Below are positions 10,538-18,679 of a DNA stretch of 64,000 bases, one piece after another (the stretch's first letter is position 1; each line of letters opens with the position of its first letter). The notes beneath the pieces were generated by a model that saw nothing but the letters and a program-made list of their open reading frames with translations, was not told the origin of the DNA and made no database searches. The position numbers and the translations under genes are program-made. Source of the stretch: Epsilonproteobacteria bacterium tcs-49 (GTDB lineage: Bacteria > Campylobacterota > Campylobacteria > Campylobacterales > Sulfurovaceae); the NCBI GenBank assembly GCA_002049495.1, contig LLYS01000006.1, positions 119,601 through 183,600 of the forward strand, read 5' to 3'.

Positions 10538-11089
10538 ATAGAGTTTATCAAGCAAAACGAGTTAGCGTGGCAACCCTCTTTTAACAACTCCCTTAGCGGC
10601 GAACTTCACGGATACCGAGGAGCGCTGATCGTCGAAGCGGGCAAGCAGCTTTCCGCAGACAGACAGCTTCCTCCAAAGATTCAGGCAAAACAGGTTCTGA
10701 TGGTCAGTGAAGGGGAAGCGTTTAACTTTTTCGCCTGCGAACTGGAAAGTTTCAACCACTTCAAACCGATGTTTGAAAAGTTTCAAAGCTTTTTTAAACC
10801 GGACGGTACCTATATCCTTTTCGTTACCGATCTTGACGGCAACGGAACCTTTGAATATGAGGGGATCACTTTCACGGCGATTATGCTTGACGAAAGCTCC
10901 GTATGGAACGAACTTTTAGAACTTGCCGATCTGGAAAAGGGCGATATGAAGCGTTTAAATGCCGATGAAAAGATCGAAACGCTGTATGAGGAGCTGCTCG
11001 AGAGCGACGTAAGCGAAGAGAGTAAAAGTTATGAGCAGATGTGCGAACTCATCGGAGAGAGTTCCAAGCAGCTTATGGGAGCGGTATAA
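10529..11089 (+). CDS. Hypothetical acidic protein downstream of the giant adhesin
   Basis: A 186-residue soluble, acidic protein with no signal peptide or membrane segment; I do not recognise a family. The centre (about residues 85-125) looks like an alternating beta-strand region (DGTYILFVTDLDGNG, then EYEGITFTAIML), and the C-terminal 60 residues are Glu-rich and helical. It follows the adhesin by 56 bases on the same strand and its start lies inside a hairpin, so co-transcription with the adhesin and separate translational control are plausible. It could be a chaperone or accessory factor for adhesin export, but nothing in the sequence proves that. The gene is convergent with the next one, only 5 bases apart. 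Confidence 0.8.
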   Translation: MTPIEFIKQNELAWQPSFNNSLSGELHGYRGALIVEAGKQLSADRQLPPKIQAKQVLMVSEGEAFNFFACELESFNHFKPMFEKFQSFFKPDGTYILFVTDLDGNGTFEYEGITFTAIMLDESSVWNELLELADLEKGDMKRLNADEKIETLYEELLESDVSEESKSYEQMCELIGESSKQLMGAV

Positions 11090-11094
11090 CCGCC

Positions 11095-11772
11095 CTACGG
11101 TACCTGCAGTGTCGTAAAGTGGACGATATCGTTGAGATTATCGATATGGGGGTTGCCTTTTTTGGCAAAGAACCCCTGCTCCACGCCAAAGATAAAACCT
11201 ATCTCAAAATCCCGCATCGTTTCAAAAAACTCCATGTTGGCAAACACTTTAAACTGTTTGATATCGTAGCCGTCGATGCAGATAAGGCCCCGAAGGGACT
11301 CTTTTTTTTGATATTTTTTGAAATTGGCGTACATATCTTTAAAAAGCAGTTTTAGCTGGTGGTTCAACCGCTCAAGCACCACCTTTTGATCCGATTCGGT
11401 AAAGATACTCAGATCGATATGGACAATTTTGTGTTTTTGAAAAGAATCGGTCAAGTGCAGGGAGTTTATGGAGGTCATCTCTTCGGTAATGCGCTGGTAA
11501 TCCCTGGTACGCCGCTTTTGCGTTACCATATCTTCCAGTTTTGCATGCAGCGCACTCTCCTTGTTGTCAGAGATAAAAAGCAGGGGATAGTTTTTTTGCA
11601 CAAGATGTTCCAGAACCAGTTGGAAAGTTTTCTCCCGCTGGCCGAACTTGTTTTCCCCCTCCAGCCAGACGCCGTTGGTAAGCAAACGGTGGTTGAATTC
11701 CAGATCGTTTTCCTCAAACAGGTCGGGTTTATCACCCTGCATATGCAGCATATCTTTTATTTTTCCAAACAT
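11095..11772 (-). CDS. Hypothetical cytoplasmic protein, possible P-loop-like fold lacking Walker A
   Basis: A 225-residue protein without signal peptide or membrane helices. Segments such as YPLLFISDNKE (about 57-67) and SLRGLICIDGYDI (about 155-168, a hydrophobic strand ending in Asp) recall strands of RecA/TraG-type ATPases, the second resembling a Walker B strand. No Walker A loop is present, so ATP hydrolysis is unlikely. It is the last gene of a long minus-strand run, separated from the preceding membrane protein by 83 bases. I do not recognise the family and assign no function. Confidence 0.72.
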   Translation of the reverse strand: MFGKIKDMLHMQGDKPDLFEENDLEFNHRLLTNGVWLEGENKFGQREKTFQLVLEHLVQKNYPLLFISDNKESALHAKLEDMVTQKRRTRDYQRITEEMTSINSLHLTDSFQKHKIVHIDLSIFTESDQKVVLERLNHQLKLLFKDMYANFKKYQKKESLRGLICIDGYDIKQFKVFANMEFFETMRDFEIGFIFGVEQGFFAKKGNPHIDNLNDIVHFTTLQVP

Positions 11773-11855
11773 GGAACCCCCTATCTTGGGTATAGTTTAT
11801 CGCTTTATAGTAGATAATATCGGCAAAAAATCTCTTTGTAGCACATAATCGACCG

Positions 11856-12698
11856 TTAGCGGCCTAAATTAAAGGTTTTCCGTATCAATTGATAGAGCAA
11901 AAACAGAAAAACCAGCGGGAAAAAGATCGCTTTAAAGATAAAGGCGATGATCAGATGCAGGATATGATCGCTGGTCTCCTCCGCGCTTGTTTTGTATTGT
12001 TCGATCTTCTTTTGGTAGTATGTTTTACTGAAAAGGTTGTCAAAAAAGCGCCCCGCTTTATCGAAAAATCCGTTCTCCTGCTCCTGTTTATCGCCAATCG
12101 TATCGTAGGTGATGGCATTAATCTGCGTTGAAGCGGTTTCGATCTGCTGCTGGATACGGGCGATATCGTAATCGCTTTTGACGTAGTGTTCATACACGTA
12201 GACGTTTAGTAGCGACATCACGGGGATGCTAAAGCGCAAAAAGATCACGATCACGGTGGTTTTGAAAAAGATTGCCCGGATTCTGCTGTCGTTTTTAAAG
12301 CGAAAAAAGAGCCAGAGGTTCAGGATAACGACCATGGAGATAAAAAGCCAGTGAAACAGCTCCCCGGTGACGATATTCATCAAAATCTTTTGGATTCCCA
12401 GCGAAGCGATGCTTGCGAGCATGATCCAGGAAAAGCGCTCAATCAGATCGTTGATCGGATCAAGCACCTCCCCTACCGCCAGGGTCAGCCCGGGAGGTCC
12501 CACCTCCGTCCCCTGTGCCAAAGAGATGGCGGCGTTAAGCCCCTTTGCTACGCCGAAAGTCACTACAGCTTCTTTCAAAGAGTCGGTGACGATGGTTTCA
12601 CCCTGCCTGTCCATCTGCGTGGTCAGGGAGCCAAAAAGCAGCAATACGGAGATACAAACGATCAGCAACCGGTTCCAGTTGGCTTTGATAAAATCCAT
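11856..12698 (-). CDS. Hypothetical polytopic membrane protein
   Basis: A 280-residue protein with a membrane segment at about 9-26, likely helices around 90-110, 117-133 and 143-165, and a last strongly hydrophobic helix at about 245-270. Between 168 and 240 there is a long polar, coiled region rich in Gln, Glu and Lys. The bracket of helices around a soluble coiled domain could fit a channel or sensor, but I do not recognise the family. It begins 19 bases after the DedA gene ends on the same strand, so it is probably in the same transcript. No function can be given from sequence alone. Confidence 0.75.
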   Translation of the reverse strand: MDFIKANWNRLLIVCISVLLLFGSLTTQMDRQGETIVTDSLKEAVVTFGVAKGLNAAISLAQGTEVGPPGLTLAVGEVLDPINDLIERFSWIMLASIASLGIQKILMNIVTGELFHWLFISMVVILNLWLFFRFKNDSRIRAIFFKTTVIVIFLRFSIPVMSLLNVYVYEHYVKSDYDIARIQQQIETASTQINAITYDTIGDKQEQENGFFDKAGRFFDNLFSKTYYQKKIEQYKTSAEETSDHILHLIIAFIFKAIFFPLVFLFLLYQLIRKTFNLGR

Positions 12699-12717
12699 GG
12701 GGAGCTCCTTTATGGCA

Positions 12718-13320
12718 TTATAACATGCTGTCTTTTTGCATCCCTTTGACGTAAAAAAACGCCAAAATGACCAAGGCGATGATAATGGCCGCGGTGATAT
12801 AGTGCAGATACTCTTTTAAAAGCGCTTCCTGTCCGCCCAGATAGTACCCAAGCAGCGCCAGAATCGCTACCCAGATTCCCGCCCCCAACGAGGTGTAGAG
12901 GCTGAAACTGCCCAGGCGCATCTTCGCCAAGCCGGCGGGAAAGGAGATATATTGGCGCACTCCGGGGATCAAACGTCCTGAAAAGGTGGAGATGTGGCCG
13001 TGACGGCTGAAAAAGGACTCCATCTTTTCAAGCTTTTGCTCATCCAAAAAGAGGTATCTGCCCCACCGCAGCATCGCCGCCCTGCCCCAGCGTTTGGCAA
13101 TATAGTAATTGATCAGCGCTCCGGCGAGCGATCCCAGAATTCCGGCAAAAACGGCGTAAAACATATTCATTTCGCCTTTATAGACCAGATACCCCGCGGG
13201 GACCATCACCACTTCGCTGGGAAAGGGGAAAAAGGAGCTCTCCAAAAGCATCATGAAAAAGATGCCCAGATAGCCCAAATCCCCCACGAGATCGACGATA
13301 AAGGTAACGATCGCTTCCAC
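12718..13320 (-). CDS. DedA-family membrane protein
   Basis: A 200-residue inner-membrane protein with the DedA/SNARE-associated layout. It has an N-terminal hydrophobic stretch (GYLGIFFMMLLESSFFPFPSE), the conserved GRLIPGVRQYISFPAGLAKM loop that carries the essential arginines, and a final hydrophobic helix. Members of the family act as lipid flippases or support membrane potential and envelope stress resistance. It starts with GTG, and that GTG overlaps the globin stop codon by one base (the TAG/GTG arrangement), so translation is probably coupled. The exact substrate cannot be read from the sequence. Confidence 0.93.
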   Translation of the reverse strand: MEAIVTFIVDLVGDLGYLGIFFMMLLESSFFPFPSEVVMVPAGYLVYKGEMNMFYAVFAGILGSLAGALINYYIAKRWGRAAMLRWGRYLFLDEQKLEKMESFFSRHGHISTFSGRLIPGVRQYISFPAGLAKMRLGSFSLYTSLGAGIWVAILALLGYYLGGQEALLKEYLHYITAAIIIALVILAFFYVKGMQKDSML

Positions 13321-13787
13321 TAGACTTTGACCATATCCTCGTACGTAGAGGCTTTTTGATCCTCGTTGACCAGATGTTTGCTAAACACTTCCACGTAATC
13401 CCAAAAGGTTTGCTTCGCTTCATCGGAAATATCCAGCGGTTCGAGCACCTCTTTCATGCAGCCAAGCCATTCCAGGCGCGCTTTTTCGGGGATGGAAAAC
13501 TCTTCATGCATCTTGACCATATCCACATGGCCCATCTGCTCGCTGTACGCCGGGGTTCCGCCGCACACTTCGATAAAAAACTTCGTATTGTGTTTTTTGA
13601 CCTGCTCGAGCATCTCGGGGTCCTGGGGAAAGAAGTTGGAGATATCGCTTTCGATAACGATATCGTAAAAATCGCTCATGAGCTTGTAAAAGCCCTCCTC
13701 CGTCAACTCTTCGATAAAAATTTTATCGGGGGTTTTAAAAGGGGGCCTTTGCCCAAAAACCGTGGGGGTTACTTTATAATCTACCAT
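13320..13787 (-). CDS. Truncated hemoglobin (group II/III type)
   Basis: A 155-residue 2-over-2 globin. Visible features are the B-helix FYDIV with Tyr41, the phenylalanine pair near residue 52, the proximal histidine candidate His94 in KMHEEFSI, and a tryptophan at 107 in the G helix, which marks groups II and III. A Gly-Gly pair (76-77) fits the turn before the E/F region. Related globins in Campylobacter bind O2 or NO and protect respiration. The gene is coupled to dedA, and the 52-bp spacer upstream carries two overlapping palindromes that may be an operator. Group assignment is from motif inspection only. Confidence 0.9.
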   Translation of the reverse strand: MVDYKVTPTVFGQRPPFKTPDKIFIEELTEEGFYKLMSDFYDIVIESDISNFFPQDPEMLEQVKKHNTKFFIEVCGGTPAYSEQMGHVDMVKMHEEFSIPEKARLEWLGCMKEVLEPLDISDEAKQTFWDYVEVFSKHLVNEDQKASTYEDMVKV

Positions 13788-13805
13788 ATCTTGTATTCTC
13801 CTACC

Positions 13806-13833
13806 TATTATTTCAAATAATACGCAGTATTAT
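13806..13833 (-). promoter_or_regulatory. Overlapping palindromes upstream of the truncated globin
   Basis: The first is a perfect 17-bp palindrome (TATTATTT, one central base, AAATAATA; 13806-13822). It overlaps a second perfect inverted repeat (ATAATAC, three bases, GTATTAT; 13817-13833). Both lie in the 52-bp gap between the tolC-like stop codon and the globin start. The spacing and AT-rich half-sites suit a dimeric CRP/FNR-family activator or repressor. They do not match the classical FNR site (TTGAT-N4-ATCAA). Alternatively the second repeat could help end the upstream transcript, though no U-run follows it. Confidence 0.45.
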
Positions 13834-13839
13834 AGTGGA

Positions 13840-15009
13840 TTATCCTTTATAAGTTTTGATATACAGATCCAGCATCAGCAATTCTTTGTCGATTGTGTAG
13901 ATTTGTGAATCCAAGCGCTTTATCTGCAGCGAATTGCGCATCGTCTCCAAATCATATTGGGTTTGATTGCCTACGTAAACCTGGTCTTTGGTTTGGCGCA
14001 GCAGGTTTTCGTAAAAGGCGGTATCCTCTTTGGTTAAGGCAAGTTTCTGCTTTACGATATCGATCTTTTCGATGATGTTTTTATACTCTTGGCGCAGTTC
14101 GCGTTTTTTATTCTTCACATCCACGGCGCTGCTGAGATAATCCAGCCGGTTTCTTTGGATATCATCGTACATATTGATATTAAGAGGCATAGAAACGGTC
14201 ACGCCGTAGTATTTGCTGTCCACATCGTCAACCTCCTGGTACTTGCCGTGCAGCGCAAGCTGGGGCAGATATTGCGCCCAGCTCATATTGGCGGTATAAT
14301 CTTTGGTCATCATGGTACTTTGCACCGCCAGGTAATCCACGTTTTGTTCCGTGTACTCTTCGGGAGAGACCATCGCCAGCGTTGGCGGCTGCGCGCTTTC
14401 TATCTCCATATCGCTGATGGTTTTAAAAGAGGTTTTGATATCTGAAAGGCTCTCTTGCAAGGAGAGCAGCTGCATCGTATTGGCGTTTTTTTCCAAAAGC
14501 GCGCGGTCCAGATCGCTGCTGTCGATCAGCCCGCTTAAGTACTGATCCTTTTTACGCTTGATATCGATCCTGTTGTTTTCGATGAGCAGCTTTTGCTTCC
14601 GGATCTGGTACTTGGTTTTATTGTAATTGAATATCAGCGTTATCGCCTGGGCGATCAGATCGCGCTTGGCCGATTCGATCTCAAGCAGCGACATCTCCCT
14701 GGTGGCGTTGGCGTATTTGATCGCGTACAAGATCCCGCCGGATTTGAAGATGGGCTGGTTGATCGAGACCAGCTCCGTTTTCGTATCGGTATCGGCGGTT
14801 TCGTTGAACGTCTTATCATAGCTGAGATTGATCGGATTGATCCAACTCTTTTGCAGGTAATCCCCGTCGTGCTCCGCCTTTTGCTCCTTGAGCTTGAACT
14901 GCTCCTGGCGATCCTTGGAAAGATAACTCTCATTTCCCGCTTGCAGCAGTGTGGCCGCAGCCAGACTACAAAGTACTAATTGCTTTTTCAAAACGTTTGA
15001 ACCCTTCAT
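13840..15009 (-). CDS. TolC-family outer-membrane efflux protein
   Basis: About 389 residues with an N-terminal signal peptide (KKQLVLCSLAAATLLQA) and the TolC duplication of long alpha-hairpins and short beta-strands. Examples are LVSINQPIFKSG near residue 85 and YYGVTVSMPLNINMYD near 260. I chose the second of two nearby ATG codons because AAAGG lies nine bases before it, whereas it touches the first one. The 5' end overlaps the end of argD by 44 bases. The protein should form the outer-membrane tunnel for an efflux or type I secretion system. A matching adaptor lies four kilobases upstream in the same run, but no pump gene is seen between them. Confidence 0.88.
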   Translation of the reverse strand: MKGSNVLKKQLVLCSLAAATLLQAGNESYLSKDRQEQFKLKEQKAEHDGDYLQKSWINPINLSYDKTFNETADTDTKTELVSINQPIFKSGGILYAIKYANATREMSLLEIESAKRDLIAQAITLIFNYNKTKYQIRKQKLLIENNRIDIKRKKDQYLSGLIDSSDLDRALLEKNANTMQLLSLQESLSDIKTSFKTISDMEIESAQPPTLAMVSPEEYTEQNVDYLAVQSTMMTKDYTANMSWAQYLPQLALHGKYQEVDDVDSKYYGVTVSMPLNINMYDDIQRNRLDYLSSAVDVKNKKRELRQEYKNIIEKIDIVKQKLALTKEDTAFYENLLRQTKDQVYVGNQTQYDLETMRNSLQIKRLDSQIYTIDKELLMLDLYIKTYKG

Positions 15010-16147
15010 CGATCTCATCCTTTGTTACGGTCAGTGTGGGTAAAAAGCGCACGGTGTTGCGCCCGGATTTGAGTACGATCAACCCCTCTTGCAAGCAGCG
15101 CTGTATGATCTTGCCCTGAACGTCGGCGTCCTTGGCGCGAAGGCCGCGCATAAAGCCGATGCCCACGCTTTTGAAAAAGAGGTGCTCATACTTTTGCGCC
15201 ACCGCTTCAAGCTTGTCTGAAAAATACACCATCGCTTCGGCAAGCTTTCCGCTGCTTTTGAGCTGCTCGAGTATATCAAGCACAGTCACCCCCGCCGTTG
15301 AGGAGAGGTAGTTGCCCCCAAAGGTCGAACCGTGATCCCCCGGTCCCAGCACATCTTTCAATCCCGTCATCACCGCGCCGATGGGCACGCCGCCGCCAAG
15401 GCCCTTGGCCAGCGTAACGATATCGGGGGTGATTTCATACAGATTGCTTGCCAGCAGTTCGCCGGTGCGGTAAATCCCCGTTTGCACCTCGTCGACGATG
15501 AGGAGGATATCGCGCTTTTTAAGCTCCTTTGCCAACTCCTGTACCTTCTGCTTTTCCATCGGCTCGATACCGCCCTCGCCCTGGACCAGTTCGATCATCA
15601 CCGCAACCGTGTGGTCATCGAGGCGGCTGTATACATCATCCATATCCTCGGCGTATTCAAAGCCGTCGGGAAAGGGACCGAAGTAGCTGTGCATGCTTTG
15701 CTGCCCCGTGGCTTTGAGCGTGGAGATGGTACGCCCGTGAAAGGAGTGTTCGAGCGTGACTACCTTGTAGCGCTTGGGTTCGCCGTCGACCTCTCCGTAT
15801 TTTCTGGCGATCTTGATCGCCGCTTCGTTGGCTTCGGCGCCGCTGTTGCCGAAAAACAGCTGCATATCGTAACCGCTGAGTTCGACGAGTTTTTTCGCCA
15901 GCTGCGCCTGGGGTTCGATCACAAAAAGATTTGAAATGTGCGTAATCTTTTCCAGCTGTTTACACAGCGCGTTTTGGAGTTTTTCGTTGCCGTGGCCGAC
16001 GCTGCATACGGCGATCCCGCTGCCAAAGTCGATATAATCCCTGCCCGCCTCGTCATAGAGTACGGAGTTTTTTCCGCTGACGAAATTGGTATAGTTTTTT
16101 GCGTAGGTGGGCAAAATATAGGTTTGATCCATCGTTTTTAAATCCAT
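14966..16147 (-). CDS. argD: Acetylornithine aminotransferase (class III PLP)
   Basis: A 393-residue class III aminotransferase. It shows the PLP-binding GNSGAEANEAAIK segment (100-112), the aromatic-stacking HSFHGRT (134-140), the Asp of VDEVQTGIYRTG (218-229), and the Schiff-base lysine Lys248 in TLAKGLGGG. The length and the N-terminal TYILPTYAK motif match ArgD, which converts N-acetylglutamate semialdehyde to N-acetylornithine in arginine synthesis and can also serve lysine synthesis. An AAAGGA site lies nine bases before the first ATG. It starts 17 bases after the molybdopterin gene and runs into the tolC-like gene. An ornithine or succinylornithine aminotransferase is less likely. Confidence 0.93.
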   Translation of the reverse strand: MDLKTMDQTYILPTYAKNYTNFVSGKNSVLYDEAGRDYIDFGSGIAVCSVGHGNEKLQNALCKQLEKITHISNLFVIEPQAQLAKKLVELSGYDMQLFFGNSGAEANEAAIKIARKYGEVDGEPKRYKVVTLEHSFHGRTISTLKATGQQSMHSYFGPFPDGFEYAEDMDDVYSRLDDHTVAVMIELVQGEGGIEPMEKQKVQELAKELKKRDILLIVDEVQTGIYRTGELLASNLYEITPDIVTLAKGLGGGVPIGAVMTGLKDVLGPGDHGSTFGGNYLSSTAGVTVLDILEQLKSSGKLAEAMVYFSDKLEAVAQKYEHLFFKSVGIGFMRGLRAKDADVQGKIIQRCLQEGLIVLKSGRNTVRFLPTLTVTKDEIDEGFKRFEKAISTL

Positions 16148-16164
16148 TTTTTTCTTTCCTTTGA

Positions 16165-17844
16165 CTATTCTGTTTCTATGTTGATCTGCAACTCCTGATA
16201 CACCGCACAGTTCTCAACGTGCTTGTGGGTGCTTAGGCGGTTGATGCCGGGCGTGGAGCTATACACCAGTGCGCAGTCCCTGCGCAGGGCGGGATCATGC
16301 TTGAGGGTTAAAAAAAGTTCCCCCGCTTCGTTAAACAGCCGCAGCCTCGCACCCTCGGCAAACCCCGCTTCGGGGTGAAGGTAGAGGTACTCTCCCCGTT
16401 GGAACTGGGAGTTAAGAGACTTTTTGTATTTTGGGGTAAGCAGAAAAAACGCTCCGCTGTTTTGCGCCTTATAATCGTACTCCTCCACAAACTCAAAGGG
16501 GGTTTCAAACCCCTCTTTATAGGGCAGCTTTTCATACGCCGGGGGCCTGAGTACGCCGTTTTCTTCCCTGCACTGCGCTCCCAGACGCTCAAGCAGCTCT
16601 TTTTGCGCGGGCAGCGTTTGACCGAGGCGCTCCATGGCGTAGGCGCAAAAATCGTATTCGCCGATCCCCTCCTCGCCTGTTTTCAGTGCCTTGACATAGC
16701 CGCACCTGCTGTCGCCGTAACTGCTTCGAAAATCGTCCTTTTCGAAAAAGTTCAACCCCGGCAGTACGATGTGGGCCTTTTGGGAGGTTTCATTTTCGTA
16801 CAGGCCAAAATAGATCACCGTTTCAACCCCCTCAAGCTCCCTCTCCACACGGGTGGTGTTTGGCATACTGTGCACGGGGTTTGCCCCCTGAATCAGCACC
16901 GCATCGTAGGCGGAAAAGGGCGTATCCACGCAGCTTGTCTCTTTACACTCTACGGCAAAGGGGTTTTCAAAGCCGAGCATGCTTTCGCCCATATAGCTGA
17001 CCCCGCAGCCCTCCTTGCCAAAAAGCCCCAGCACCGCCGCCAGCGCATCGATAGCGCGCAGGGTATCCGCGCCACCGTGGTACTTTTGCACGCCCGTACC
17101 CACCAAAAAGACCGTTTTTTTATTTTGGAGCAGGTAGAGGATATCCCCCAGCCGATCCAGACTCATATCGATCTTTTCCAGCGTCTTTTTGATGCGGAAG
17201 GTGTAGACAAACTCCTCAAACCACTCGGGATCTTCGGTGTGTTCTTGTAAAAACTCCCTGTCTTCACCCTGTTCGATAAAGACAAAGCGTGCCAGCAGCA
17301 TCGCCAGGTAAAAGTCGCTTTTGGGTTTGAGCGCTACGTGGATATGGGCTTTTTTCGCCAGTGCCGTCTCCACCGGATCGATGACGATAAGCTGTTTATC
17401 TTTGATATGGGGATAGAGGTGCATATTGCTGTTTTTGACATTTCTGCCCCAGACAACCACCACTTCGCTTTTTTGGATCTGCTCCAGCGGCAGGGTCACG
17501 TGCTCGCCTCTGCCCTGTTCGATACCCGCCTGGCCGTTGCCGTCGCACAGGCTGCCCGAAGTGATCGTACCTCCGAGTTTTTCAAACAGCAGATTTGTCA
17601 CCCGGTTCATTACGCCCATATTGCCGCTGCCGCGGTACAGCAGCGGGTTTTTGGCCTTTTGCAGCGCTTCAAACGCCGCGGTTTTGGCTTCTTCGAGACT
17701 CACTTCACGCTCCCCGATACGCGGTTTGATGCGGGGGATCTTTTCCAATTCGTTGTTGACTTTGCCGCAGCCGCCTTTGACCCGTCCGTCAAACTCCAGT
17801 TCGCAGCAGTCCCAGCAATCGAGGCAGCACAGGGTGCGGATCAT
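16165..17844 (-). CDS. Short cytoplasmic molybdopterin oxidoreductase (DMSO-reductase family)
   Basis: At 559 residues it is shorter than typical catalytic subunits of the family (about 700-900). The N-terminus carries Cys6, Cys10 and Cys14 plus Cys26, matching the Cx3Cx3C...C layout seen in CPLDCYDAC-type members. The fourth cysteine comes unusually soon, and there are extra cysteines at 7 and 13. Later segments such as GSLCDGNGQAG, VVVWGRNVKNSNMHLYPHI, LIQGANPVHSMPN and HIVLPGLNFFEKDD follow the usual pterin-binding order. There is no Tat or Sec signal, so it should act in the cytoplasm. It overlaps the adaptor gene by four bases (ATGA). The substrate is unknown; a formate or thiosulfate/polysulfide role cannot be told from sequence. 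Confidence 0.85.
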   Translation of the reverse strand: MIRTLCCLDCWDCCELEFDGRVKGGCGKVNNELEKIPRIKPRIGEREVSLEEAKTAAFEALQKAKNPLLYRGSGNMGVMNRVTNLLFEKLGGTITSGSLCDGNGQAGIEQGRGEHVTLPLEQIQKSEVVVVWGRNVKNSNMHLYPHIKDKQLIVIDPVETALAKKAHIHVALKPKSDFYLAMLLARFVFIEQGEDREFLQEHTEDPEWFEEFVYTFRIKKTLEKIDMSLDRLGDILYLLQNKKTVFLVGTGVQKYHGGADTLRAIDALAAVLGLFGKEGCGVSYMGESMLGFENPFAVECKETSCVDTPFSAYDAVLIQGANPVHSMPNTTRVERELEGVETVIYFGLYENETSQKAHIVLPGLNFFEKDDFRSSYGDSRCGYVKALKTGEEGIGEYDFCAYAMERLGQTLPAQKELLERLGAQCREENGVLRPPAYEKLPYKEGFETPFEFVEEYDYKAQNSGAFFLLTPKYKKSLNSQFQRGEYLYLHPEAGFAEGARLRLFNEAGELFLTLKHDPALRRDCALVYSSTPGINRLSTHKHVENCAVYQELQINIETE

Positions 17845-18623
17845 TGCACCTCTACCTTGATCAGTTTGCCAAAGCGCTGTTTGGGTTCGGTGAGGATGAT
17901 CTGGGCTTTATAGGAGGAGATATGCTTCGCATCGGTGACGCTCCATATCTTGTCAAAGCCTTTTTCATGTACTTTGCCGTCAAGTAAAACCCGCTTATGC
18001 TCCAACTCTTCGGGGCTGAGATACACGGTTAATTTAGCTTTGGAAGTATCTTTCAGTACCGCTACGGGGGAGCCGGGATTGAGGTAATCCCCCACCCGGA
18101 CGCTGATACTGTCCACATACCCCGTCACTTCAAAACTCTTTTTATCGATCATATCTTCCAGCTGGGCGATGGAGTAGCGTGTCGAAGCGATCTTGTCTTT
18201 GAGTGAGGAGATCTTCTCTTTGGTGCTCAGGTATTGGTTCTTGGCGTTGACGTAGCTGTAAAAGACGCTGTCTTTTTCATTTTTCGGGCGCGTATCCAAA
18301 GCGTTGACACGCTCATAGTGTCCCGCCTGCCGAGCGGCGCTTTCTTCGAGGTTTTTCAATACCTCCTCATTGATCGTCAACTGCTTTTTCGCCTCGGCCA
18401 AAGAGATCTTGAGCGAGCGCAGCTGCACCCTGTCGGTGGCGTCGTCAAGCTGGACGATCTTTTTGTCTGTAACGTAACGCCCCTCTTTGGAAAGGTCAAT
18501 TCCGGTCACCAAGCCGCTTGCGGCGGCTTTGAGCGTTACTTCGGTAAAGGGTTCGAGCTTGCTGTAGTGTACCTCCGCAAACCCCAAAGAGACGCTTAAA
18601 AGCAGTAAAGATAGTTTTTTCAT
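17841..18623 (-). CDS. Efflux periplasmic adaptor (HlyD/RND-type membrane-fusion protein)
   Basis: About 260 residues from an ATG with a good AGGTG site, beginning with a signal peptide (MKKLSLLLLSVSLGFA). It has the lipoyl half motif (LKAAASGLVTGIDLSKEG), a coiled-coil hairpin (about 60-165), the second lipoyl half (EVTGYVDSISVRVGDYLNPG) and a beta-barrel. It is shorter than most adaptors because the membrane-proximal domain is reduced. It heads a minus-strand run that continues with the molybdopterin enzyme, argD and a TolC-like protein. No inner-membrane pump is encoded in the run, so it may serve a transporter coded elsewhere. Confidence 0.87.
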   Translation of the reverse strand: MKKLSLLLLSVSLGFAEVHYSKLEPFTEVTLKAAASGLVTGIDLSKEGRYVTDKKIVQLDDATDRVQLRSLKISLAEAKKQLTINEEVLKNLEESAARQAGHYERVNALDTRPKNEKDSVFYSYVNAKNQYLSTKEKISSLKDKIASTRYSIAQLEDMIDKKSFEVTGYVDSISVRVGDYLNPGSPVAVLKDTSKAKLTVYLSPEELEHKRVLLDGKVHEKGFDKIWSVTDAKHISSYKAQIILTEPKQRFGKLIKVEVQ

Positions 18624-18651
18624 ATATTCGCACCTGTCGATCTGTGTTTTT

Positions 18652-18679
18652 GTTATAATGATACCAAAAAGTTTGTAAA
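18652..18679. promoter_or_regulatory. Overlapping divergent promoters
   Basis: On the + strand TATAAT lies at 18654-18659, upstream of the SNase-like gene; its -35 is weak. On the - strand TATAAC (18652-18657) pairs with TTTACA (complement of 18674-18679) at a 16-base spacing, facing the efflux adaptor. The two -10 elements share bases, so RNA polymerase could serve only one direction at a time. Called by eye from consensus. Confidence 0.45.

Noticed and set aside
16375..17913. Plus-strand frames opposite the molybdopterin gene
   Set aside because: Antisense shadows without start signals or family similarity.
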